Origin: Lentinus brumalis | Lineage: Eukaryota; Basidiomycota; Agaricomycetes; Polyporales; Polyporaceae | Length of the DNA stretch: 64,000 nucleotides | Reading direction: 5' to 3' | NCBI GenBank assembly: GCA_001792895.1 | Contig: MARA01000013.1 | Coordinates: forward strand, 620,001-684,000 | Position numbers and translations under genes: made by a program | Notes under the pieces: model-generated | Seen by the model: only the letters and a program-made list of their open reading frames with translations | Databases searched by the model: none | Told to the model about the DNA's origin: nothing | Shown here: positions 55,289 through 64,000 of the stretch, piece by piece | Numbering within the stretch: the stretch's first letter is position 1 | How the letters are laid out: each line of letters begins with the position of its first letter

Positions 55289-56101
55289 CTTTTGATCTCT
55301 CGTCCCGGACTCGCCAGCAGGGTGTCCTCGTTGGGCGACTCATAAGGGGTGGAGGATTGCGGCGCTGAATGAGGAACATTTATGACGAACTTGCACACAA
55401 GATCAAACATCATTCAGCTCCAGCCTGCGATTCAATCGTCTTCCTTATCTGCCCATGTCTGCATGTATGTATCTACTCTTGGCCCTCCTGTGTCGCCACG
55501 ATGGTTACAGATAATGAACTTACGATAGTGACGCTGGCGAGCAGTTACGGGGGATCTGAGAGGATGGGAAGACGCAAGCTAAGACCATCACACACAAGAC
55601 AAGATGTCCTGCAGGAGCACTGCTGGAACAGTGTTTGTGCGTCAGGAGGGACATCACGACTTCCAGCCCAGCGGCGTTTGGATAGCGTCCACAGCCAGAG
55701 AATCTGTCGTGCCTGACTGGCCAACACAGAGGCACGTCAATATGCACGGCAAAGATGCGCGCGCTGCGGTTCGTGAGTGGGCTGGAGGGGACCGGCAGGC
55801 TGAGAATAACGAGGCCCTCGATTACAGCCGCGGCGTCACCGAGGGTGGAGGAGACGGAGGCGCGAAGAGCAGCATTTACCTGCGCGACGTCATCGAGGGC
55901 CATGCATGAGCCCAAGGCACGCAAGCATGCCGACTGGCCCTGGCTCGGGAGAGGGCATTCGCGAGTCGGAGAGCTGATGTAGGTCAAGACGCGCTCCCGC
56001 GTACCCCGCGAACGGGGCCCACAGAAAAACGCGCAATGCAACGCAGCGTTGCGCAATCTTGCGCATAGTTTGCGTCGAGAATCTCGAGGTCGAGTGAAGT
56101 G
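55289..56101. repeat. Near-identical tract shared with unit 1
   Basis: Partner of 9449-10262. Confidence 0.65.
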
Positions 56102-56453
56102 GAGGTTGTACCAATGCGAGTGCAGTATATGAGCCTCGGAGAGGTCTGCACAGCAAGACAGAGAATTCAGTAATTCCGTTGCATGGCACATCACTCTCAC
56201 TGAGCTGCTGAACGCACGCCACAGTGTTTGCACGCAGGAGGGCCGTATACAGATCACCATGATGAACCCTACAGGCCGTGCTATAGTACCACCGTGATCT
56301 GATAGATACCGCTGTGTGATCCTCGGAACTGGACCCATTCACAAGTAGTCCGAGGTGCTGTGGCGTACCCAACCAGGATGGTTTAGTAGTGGACACTCGC
56401 AGTGCTCTTATACGTGGACGCTCGCCCACCACAGGACACCTTGCCATCGCCAC
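55520..56453 (-). pseudogene. Unrecognised minus-strand segment, copy 1 (unit 2)
   Basis: Counterpart of 9680-10618. The 272-codon frame (55520-56338) shares the downstream half, including ALRASVSSTLGDAAAVIEGL. A single-base difference near 56008 changes the frame in the upstream half relative to unit 1, which argues against an active gene in at least one unit. Confidence 0.3.
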
Positions 56454-56873
56454 TGCCTTGGACTTGCAAAGTCATTCCTTGTCGAGATGCCCATGCATTA
56501 TAGACATTGAGCAATCAGTCAAAATATGAGTAGAGTCTGCTGGGTCCAGGATTTGTTGACATCTCGAAGAATCCAGTGGGGTCAGACAAAAGCTTGATCA
56601 GTGAAAGGAAAACCCTTCCTTTGAGAATCAAAGAGAAGGGATTTTTTGGAGTGGCACAGATACACAAGTGTCCATCTGAAGCCTAATTTAAGAGTGTAGT
56701 TGAACAACACTATCATAGATACATGAGGACCCTCAAAGAGCTTTGCACTTGGCAGAGCTGTATAAATACCCAAGAAATACAGCATCGGAAATGAAAGAAG
56801 GATAGGAACTATGGACTGAACTGCTGATACCCATCTGTGGAAATCCCAGACTGACATCCACTGTGGTGAGATA
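56454..56873. other. Unit 2 spacer
   Basis: Counterpart of 10619-11040, no gene seen. Confidence 0.3.
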
Positions 56874-57096
56874 CTACGCGGTGGAAGATGACGATGCAAT
56901 GGCCTCAGGCACCTCTGCCAGGACCTCCCCCTCCTCACCCAGGGCCTCTGAAGTTGAGCGGTCTTGCAACTCAATACCATTGTCATTATCAGACTGCGCT
57001 GAGCGACTGGAATTGATGAAGCCTCCAAGGGATGAGATGAAGCTCGGTGTACTGTCCCATGGGTTCCTCGAGGAATGCAATGGATCGTCGGCATCG

Positions 57097-57104
57097 AGCT
57101 TTAC
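57097..57104. repeat. hAT-remnant target-site duplication, left
   Basis: AGCTTTAC, repeated at 58135-58142; single copy at 11267-11274 in unit 1. Confidence 0.85.
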
Positions 57105-58134
57105 CCTCTCAGGCTTTGACCCTTGCCTGCTATCGCGCTGAGCTCACATTCGCCGCACAAAGACTTTCTTTTTCCTTCTCGCTTAGACGACAAACCACCT
57201 GCCTGCACAAGCGACGCGTCACAGGTAGCCGGGGACCAACAGCTGCGGACACAATGCTCGGACGATTACCGTGGCCTATAGCGACGGAGGAGGGCCGTAC
57301 AGGTGCACAATGCTCTCGCCGCCGTGCAGAGCTGGTATAAGAGGACCTCAAGGTATGTGTCTTCCCTCTGCGCTAACGTCATTTCTGCTGCGATGTCTCA
57401 ATTACCCCAGCGCACTGTTTCGCCTACTCGCGACCATGCTCCCCGCCCCACTGCTGCCAACGACGCATGGCCACAGCGCCCCGACTCACCGATTCGCGAC
57501 GATTCTGTACGTCTTCACTACCCTGGCCCCACCTCCGACGAGACATCGCCGCCGCGCGTCTCCCGTAATCTACTCACACAGGCGTATACAGGAACATGCA
57601 CCGTCCCTCATCCCTATCTCTTCAGACGCGGCTGAGCGCGCTTTCAGCGCAGCTGCTGAGCAGCGTCGTCGCAGTGCTGTCGTCGCAGATAGCTACACTA
57701 CGACGCGCGGACATCACTTTCACATGCGCACCTTGGTCATCCCTGGGTGGGGGAGTTACCTTCTGGACGTCGTAGTTCCGGAGGGCATTGACGACGACAC
57801 CAGCAACGATGGTGTCACTGATGACAACGACATGCCTCCCTTGATAGCAATTGAGTAGTATAGTAAATGTACAGTGACATGAGCCGCGATGAATGTAATA
57901 TGACCATCTCCATTCTCCTGGCTGGCTGGCGACTCATGGGTTACCCATAAGTAACCCATAAGTATATCTTACCATAAGATACCCATGAGCGACCCACAAC
58001 CCATGAGTTTGTACCCATGGGTCTTCAGTGACCCGTGGGAACATACTCATGTGAGTATGAGTATGACTTTGAAAATCGATGTACTCATGGGTTTGAGTCA
58101 TGAGTACACCCATGAGTGACTCATGACGGTCCCT
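57105..58134 (+). mobile_element. hAT-like remnant, one recognisable end (1030 bp)
   Basis: Limits come from the 8 bp repeat and from comparison with unit 1. The right end reads CATGACGGTCCCT, matching a TAGGGAC-type hAT terminus, and about 200 bp before it are dense copies of an ACCCATGAG-like word in both orientations (57935-58125). The left end (CCTCTCAGG) does not match the right, so it is decayed or was aberrant. Inside, at about 57625-57690, DAAERAFSAAAEQRRRSA resembles the C-terminal dimerisation segment of a hAT transposase. It is distinct from the intact hAT at 3013-7876. Confidence 0.75.
57271..57858 (+). pseudogene. Fragment of a hAT transposase C-terminus
   Basis: Within a 195-codon frame, the last 85 residues (from about 57625) contain AERAFSAAAEQRRR and then an acidic end (EGIDDDTSNDGVTDDND), stopping at 57856-57858, just before the subterminal repeats, where a hAT transposase gene should end. 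The earlier part of the frame is Pro/Ser/His-rich and looks like introns or decayed exons. The BED finger and catalytic aspartates are absent. Confidence 0.5.
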
Positions 58135-58142
58135 AGCTTTAC
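58135..58142. repeat. hAT-remnant target-site duplication, right
   Basis: AGCTTTAC, same as 57097-57104. Confidence 0.85.
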
Positions 58143-59668
58143 GACTGTGTGGTTTGCTTCTTGAAGTTCGAGGAGGAAGCGTGAGATGAGGATTGCTGTG
58201 ATTCTGCAAAGGAATTTTGTGTGAGTGAATGCATGCAGGATACTATGGTTAGCAGTGTGATGTGGACACGTACGGGGCAGTGAATGTAGGAATCAGACTG
58301 AGACCACTGTCACTGCCATCTACTGCCACCTATGGAAGTATCTATCAATCCTGACACACAGATAGAAGATGCAAGACAGATCAATGCTTACTGCCGTGGC
58401 AGAAAAGACAAGGTGAAGTACATTCATAATGAAAAGGATGCTAATGCCCACGTTTAACTCGGTGAGTTTTTCAGATACTTTGGGAACCTTTGGCACAGGA
58501 CTTACATGAAATATATGGTTCCTGTGCATGAAGTCAGGCATCAGTAATCCAAAGGAATTTGCTTGGAGAGACATACCACCATGGAAGAGGATGTCTGACA
58601 GTGTAAGCCTCTTGGACTTGTGGATGTCTGTCAGTGTGGCAGAACCTCTCAGTGTTGTCCAGGTGATGTAGATGAGTATAATGTCAGCAGTGATAAGGGG
58701 GACTCGGGAGATGATTGTGACTGTGTGGTTCTGTGAATCAGTGTGCACCATTGCATATAATTGTTAGCCAACCTACGCCTTGTACAGAGTCAGTACCAAT
58801 GGATGTGATGAGACTGAACAAGCCAAACCTAAGTAAGAGTGCAGCAGTTGTGTTGTCTGTATAGATGCATCCAAACGGCGGGAAGTTCTCTCCAGATACC
58901 TGATAGCCATATGGAACCTGCATCATGGCCCATCAATATTTTGTGGCAGTCCATATGAGTCCAAGAACATCAATCTACTCACCAGATTCGCACCCACTGG
59001 TGCTAGAGACAAAGCAGCAACAACTATTCCCAGGGGCTTGCTCCTGCTCAACACATATGCACGGAGGGCTGAGAATGCTGATTGCATGTGTCAGGGAACA
59101 TGACTCAATGGCTGTAAGTATGCCTTACCTGCTCCGGGGATGAATTGCAGTATTGTCATTGCCTGCATGGCTATGGCAAACAAGGAACAGCTGCAGACAT
59201 CAACAATCATGTTTTAATCATCTGAACTCTGCAAGGCTTTGCACAAACCTCTGATTCTGGTCAGATTTGCCATAACTCCGACTGAGACTGCTTACCTTAT
59301 CAGAAGGGAAAGATGCAAACTCGACCAACACCATGACATAGACCATCATGGTAATCCACTTGTTTGCGAAGAACAAGAGTGCTGCTCCGTTGATGCGCTT
59401 TGTAGTCCAGAAGTAGGCTACCTCTTGATCAAATGTGAGGAAGGTGTCATAGACGAAGAGAACTGCAGCAAGAGAAAGCATCAGGCTGACATCAACAAGC
59501 TTGAAATGGAGTGAATGCACCTGAGGCTGCAACATTGCAGTAGCCGCTTGTATAGCTTTTGGATGGAGTCAGTAAGTGTTATTCATGATGAGAGACCTTC
59601 AGATATGAAACATACAAGATGTCAAATAGGGCCACAGTCGCAGCAGCAGCATCAGCGTCAGAAGACAT

Positions 59669-60925
59669 GGTGAGGTTGAAAGAGGACCCTCAAGTCACTG
59701 AGGGTTGAGGAATATTGCGGCTACAGTAATGGCTTAACCAGGTCTTATGTTGCGCATGACTGTATGGTCAACATCTAGGACACTGGTCGTTGGGTGGTCA
59801 TCAAGGTATGCACAGTGCAGCTGGCAACCACCATGTTTGATGATCTCCTAACCACACCATGCGGTACAGAATCTGTGTGATTCCGAGGCAGTGGCACACC
59901 GCAGTTGGGTGGACAGGGCATTGCGCAGCTGAATGGCTGTCCGGCCAATTGAATAGTGTCGCTGGATCAACCTGAAGGCGATTTGGATGATAAGCCATGA
60001 TCATTGATGATTGAACAGAGGATGGACACAGATACCAGCAGGAACTTTGCACCTGTGCGGAACACGGTGGCATAATGGCACGGCTGGCCGTAGAGAAGAC
60101 TTGAAGCACAAGTGAATGAGGTTTGTGGAGATGGGTATGTCAACGAGGCCATCCGGCATCCTGAACCTAAGATCGTCGCAACTGCAACTAGATGTATAGA
60201 AGAGCAAGCTATGGATCCTGTACAACCGTCAGTGCAACTGAATGACATGCGCGTGTGTGCATCATGAGAAACAATCCAACAGGCCGCCGAGATCATCATA
60301 AAGATGAGGTGAGTTACATCTTCCCTGCCTCGCGTCGCCTCGGACGACTGCTGACCGCGTGTTCAGAACACTCGCAACACAGAATATCAGCGCTGGAGAT
60401 GGCGAACCAGTGGACGCATGTTCGGAGGAATGCTGCACCAGTTGTTGAGCTGGGCTGGAGGAACAGCAAGCGCGGCAGGGAAACAGTCGAGAGGAGCCCG
60501 ACAAGGCGGAATCAATCCTGGAACATCAAACAAAATCACACCGCCGTATGTGCTGCGCGAAAGCATCTAAAAATGACACACAAAGTGGAACGGAACAAGA
60601 GCAGTCGGCGGGATTGAGGGATATGGGTAATGTATTACGATAGAACTAAACTGCATGGGCGCATAACAAGAGAGATCTGGAGTGTAGGTAGCGGATGAAA
60701 ATGAGGCATAGTATGTACTGATGCAGACACCTTGTTATCCCGAAGCAACAACAACGAGGGCCGCGCGGCGAGCCAAATGAGATGAGACATACAGGCGTTG
60801 AGACGTATGTAACCGGTGGGGGGGTTGTCGATGAGGACTGGGTAACGACGGAGTGCACTTCACGATTGACCAACAAAAATGACGCTGACGAGCAGATACG
60901 GGGGATGTTAGCAGACCGAAAGAGC
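59669..60925. other. Unit 2 spacer, no clear gene
   Basis: Counterpart of 12780-14049; short frames only, not in register between units. Confidence 0.35.
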
Positions 60926-60928
60926 CAT

Positions 60929-61411
60929 CTAGGGACGCATTACCCACAAGACGTCAGGAGGACTGCGGGCATACTTAGCGTTCGTGCATGAGGCGGCAAG
61001 TAGCAACTGCCAGCACAGCGGCGTCCGAGCTAGTAGGGACCCAGCCAGAGAGCGTGTCGCGCCTGTCCGACACGGTATGCGGGATTGACGGCGGGCATGA
61101 GAATGTGCGCGACGGAGATGCGCGCGGCGCCGTTCGTAAGAGGGCTGGATAGGACGGGCGGGGCTGAGGATAACGAGGCCCACGGATAGAGCCGCGGTGT
61201 CGCCGAGGGCGGAGGAGACGGAGGCGCGAAGAGCGAAGAGCGGCGCCGCCTGCGCAGACGTTGTGGAGGAACGCGCGTAAGCGGAAGGCACGCAAGCACG
61301 CGAATGTGACACTGGTACGGGCTCGAGGGTGTGCGCGAGTCTTCCTGGGGGAGGTCGAGGTGTCGAGGCACACTCCCGTGTACCCGGGCGAACGTCGGCT
61401 GCTGGCCGCAT
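60929..61411 (-). pseudogene. Unrecognised minus-strand segment, diverged copy 2 (unit 2)
   Basis: Counterpart of 14050-14465. It contains LRASVSSALGDTAALSVGL and an extra 9 bp in-frame repeat (GAGCGAAGA near 61225). No family recognised. Confidence 0.3.
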
Positions 61412-63404
61412 TCAGCGCGAGCTCCCTCCATCCTGCCCGTGAGCGACATGTCGATGACTGTTCCCCACCCATGATGCGCAAGTGGAGGCCCGGCGCGATT
61501 CTCCTGTCCATGAACCCGCCCAGTACTCCCAGTATATCGATACGCATGTCACTTACCTTGCGAATGTCCCTCTCCCGCGTAAGCTGGGCTCCCTTCCGTT
61601 CTCCGTCATCTTCTGCCAGTGACGTTCATGAGAGAGCCGCGCTGGAGCTGCCTCCAGTATTGAGTACTTGAGTGATCGCCCGGGTTTTGCACGCGGTCCG
61701 TCGCCGACAATGTCGTAGTTCTCGAGGAGCTCGAGCGAGTCCAGATCGAGGATGTCCCAGTACATCCATCTTTAGACTTTGTGTGAGGGGTGTCGGGCTC
61801 GGGCTCGACGCACGCGGCGGGAGAAAGAGGCGGAAGAGCCGCCCGGGCCTGCATACAAGACGCATCAAGGTGCCATAGACAGCTTTGAAAGAATATAAGC
61901 CTAAGACGAAGTAATATGCAGCAGCAGAGGCAGGACTGTGGACGTGGACGACGACCTCGGGACGTAGTTCAGGGCAGGCCGATCCCATGCAAACGTCAAT
62001 ACCGCACGGCTTCTAAGTACCACAGACACGGAGCGGCGGCGTGACGGACGATGTCGATAACATAAGGCTCTCCGACTCGGAGAGCGGACGGGTACTGTCA
62101 TTCTACCACTCTCCTCCAGCAAGACCACTGGCGTATATTCACTGCATGCCGCCCATCTTTCCGCCTTCTCTTCGAGTGCAGGCCTCAGCGAGGTCGTCGG
62201 TCCGCGGTCGCAGCGCTTCCCCGTACCCTTCCGTGTCCAGCACAAGCACGTCGGTGCTATCTGCCCAGCTCTGTCGAACCGGACTTAGAAATCCATCTCT
62301 AGTCAGCACACCACACAGACGACGGAGAAATGCGGACCATACCGGTTAGTTGCTCACCTCCCCTGTAGTCGCCGCTCCCCAGTTGACGATCCGTCCTCTC
62401 CAATGCAGGGCCTGCCCAACCCGCCTCTCACCCGCTCGTGGTGCGCACAAGCCTGGGAGAGGTGCGAGTATGTCTTCCTCGTCTTAACACTGCGCCGCAC
62501 GACAGACCGCACTGACGCGTCCTATCATCGTCCCAGCATCCCAGATCCGCTTTGTTACCTGGCGCGAGTGAGACGCCATGCCATTGCGGTGTTACGGTTC
62601 CACCTAGGCTATCCGTCCAGTGGGTTGCGCTTCCAGGTTCCGCGCGACCTCAATAGCCTACGAAGCTTCCGGACGAGACGCGCAGGATAGAGGTATGGAT
62701 GGAGGCCGATTTCGCCAAAGTGCGCCGGAATGATGTCGTGTCGTCTCGTACGGCAGACTACCCTTGAGCAGACGGCCGCGATGAGCACTCGCTCGCAGCC
62801 CGCATACATGAACGGGCGATGCTTACCGCTTGATGGGGAAGGTGCGCTTTGGGCTAGATGTGCAGTCACCAACGAGAGAGACGATCGCGAAGGCCCCCTA
62901 GGCCCTAGCTAGCGAGGTAGGGATGCGGGCTGTCCTGTTCGAGGCCGCATAGACAGCTCCGTGCAGGTCCAGGTCGCCATGAACGTGGTTCGTACCTCTC
63001 GTAACCATCGAGCACACCGCGACTCCAGGGTGAATGTCCATGGCCGTCGATGGCAGGGCTGTCGTGACGTTTCTCTATAGGGATAGGCCCCCAGCCTGTA
63101 GCGATGACACGACCTACTGTTGTGACTGGGTAAGAACGGGGGAGATGGGTTTGTGAGGATGAACGGACGCGCCTGTGTTCACCTCACTTGCACGCCAACC
63201 AGCAGCATCGCGCGGTCGTGTAGAGACGTGCTTGGCGAGTAGCACCTGTATGTACCAAGCACCGACACAGATGAATATGACGGGAACGTTTCAACCCTCT
63301 GTCGCGACGTACCTGCAACCGAATCGGACTACCAGCTCGCTCGAGCCCATGCGCGGGCCGGATGTCACTTGCTCCAACGTAAAAGACTACGTCCGTATCG
63401 TCGT
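61412..63404. other. Unit 2 tail segment with LINE1 empty site
   Basis: Counterpart of 14466-14841 joined to 41185-42788. It contains the empty site at 61826-61839. A minus-strand frame at 61553-61765 encodes LDLDSLELLENYDIVGDG and looks protein-like. A plus-strand frame at 62403-62690 and others are not matched in unit 1. No gene named. Confidence 0.4.
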
Positions 63405-64000
63405 GCTGGCTGTAATATTGCTGCGCGCAGATGGGGCGTGCTTGCGCCGTCTTTTCTGATTCTTGAGAAGTATCGCAGCCAGGTCGCGGTATGAGGACAG
63501 AGGCTCATGTTGCATGCGACGCAATTATTCCTGTCATAATTCCAGATATCCGTCCAGAACGATAACGGTGGGACACGCCACTACGTACCTCGCGGCTTGC
63601 CTACTTTTCGTCGAGTCGGGACAGTGTTGCACTGACGAAACGCAAAGACAAGCTCGTCCTGGGGTGCGAAGTAGTTGATAAATGACGCGCTCTGTCTGGA
63701 AGGACGAATGTGGCTCACTGCGAATGACATAGGGTCTGGCTTTGGACAAAAATCACGTCGCTGGAGCTACTTGTCGCGGATACAACGGACTCAGTCGCGT
63801 GTGTCTATGCCTAGTGTCTTGTTCATGGGCGCAGGGTCACCCGGGAGGTGGCGCGAGACCTCGGAGGTAGTGGTGTTCGAAGGAGCGGGTGCGTTGGCGA
63901 CTGGCCTAATACTAGGGAACTAACCGGCCAGGTCTGGAAAGCCTCGGTGAGCCAGTACGCGGAAGAACGAAGGTGCAATACTCACCAAAGTGTGACCCAA
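63405..64000. other. Unit 2 right end and window edge
   Basis: Aligns with 46232-46719 up to about 63910; after that no homology to the start of a further unit is seen in the last 90 bp. Confidence 0.4.

Larger units (their letters stand above)
56874..59668 (-). pseudogene. DUF6533-type membrane protein, split by hAT remnant (unit 2)
   Basis: Better kept copy of the unit 1 gene. The start is at 59668 (MSSDADAAAATVALFDIL). After an intron comes the DUF6533 region: VLFVYDTFLTFDQEVAYFW and LFFANKWITMMVYVMVLVEF (about 59310-59450). Next are AIAMQAMTILQFIPGAG (about 59130-59190), AFSALRAYVLSRSK with SLAPVGANL (about 58990-59090), FGCIYTDNTTAALLLRFG (about 58820-58880), VPLITADIILIYITWTTLRG (about 58650-58720) and VGISILFIMNVLHLVFSATAV (about 58380-58455). 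The last exon begins AILISRFLLELQEANHTV at about 58200 and is cut by the hAT remnant (57105-58134). It resumes with a Ser-rich tail ending EAIASSSSTA at 56874. Seven hydrophobic segments are apparent. Without the insertion the exons look open. Confidence 0.72.
46755..63910. repeat. Unit 2 of the ~10 kb tandem segmental duplication
   Basis: Same order as unit 1. It is interrupted by LINE2 (48883-54727) and a hAT remnant (57105-58134); without them it is about 10.3 kb. It retains the empty sites for the unit 1 hAT (47472-47479) and LINE1 (61826-61839). Confidence 0.8.

Noticed and set aside
1..64000. CRISPR arrays, tRNA or rRNA genes
   Set aside because: No regularly spaced short repeats with unique spacers, and no tRNA- or rRNA-like sequence noticed on either strand.

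Overview
This window looks like transposon-rich DNA from a filamentous basidiomycete, most likely an Agaricomycete. The evidence is short GT-AG introns of about 45-60 bp, degenerate BCS1-like AAA-ATPase genes, DUF6533 seven-helix membrane protein genes, hAT elements, Tad-like LINEs and a KDZ DNA transposon carrying a TET/JBP dioxygenase gene. No species can be named. I saw no tRNA, rRNA or CRISPR array.

Backbone. Two tandem copies of a roughly 10 kb segment, diverged from each other, make up the base: unit 1 (about 2316-46719) and unit 2 (about 46755-63910). Each holds, in order, a degenerate BCS1-like gene (+), an unrecognised minus-strand segment, a DUF6533-type gene (-), a second diverged copy of the unrecognised segment, and an unidentified tail. 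A third BCS1-like relic opens the window (about 500-1165). A 431 bp fold-back element lies at 1755-2185.

Insertions. Four mobile elements have landed in the two units, and in every case the other unit keeps the unoccupied site. (1) A complete hAT element, 3013-7876, with 8 bp target duplication TCCGAGAG, an intact 11-exon transposase and a small divergent gene. (2) A very long Tad-like LINE (LINE1), 14842-41171, with 14 bp target duplication and a 26-A tail. (3) In unit 2, a second LINE (LINE2), 48883-54727, with an intact 1288-residue ORF2 and an (ATC)n tail. (4) In unit 2, a one-ended hAT remnant, 57105-58134, inside the last exon of the DUF6533 gene.

Nested KDZ element. LINE1 ORF2 is split by a 12,852 bp KDZ transposon (27484-40335) with about 165 bp imperfect inverted repeats and target duplication CATGATG. 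Removing the element and one repeat rejoins the LINE frame exactly. It carries a CxC2-type KDZ transposase (-), a complete TET/JBP 2-oxoglutarate/Fe(II) dioxygenase gene (+) with its HxD...H...R residues, a small gene broken by a stop codon (+), a protein with two RNase H1 N-terminal (viroplasmin-like) domains (-), and a 978-residue acidic repeat protein (+). Two divergent promoters of about 200-235 bp separate the gene pairs. A plausible reading, from family knowledge, is that the transposon carries a 5-methylcytosine oxidase to act on the host methylation that silences it.

Last event. A head-to-tail duplication of 3443 bp (39346-42788 and 42789-46231) copied the KDZ right end, the LINE1 tail and part of unit 1. 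The copies appear identical even in the 26-A run, so this is either very recent or an assembly error. The order of events is: segment duplication, hAT and LINE insertions, KDZ into LINE1, then the 3.4 kb duplication.
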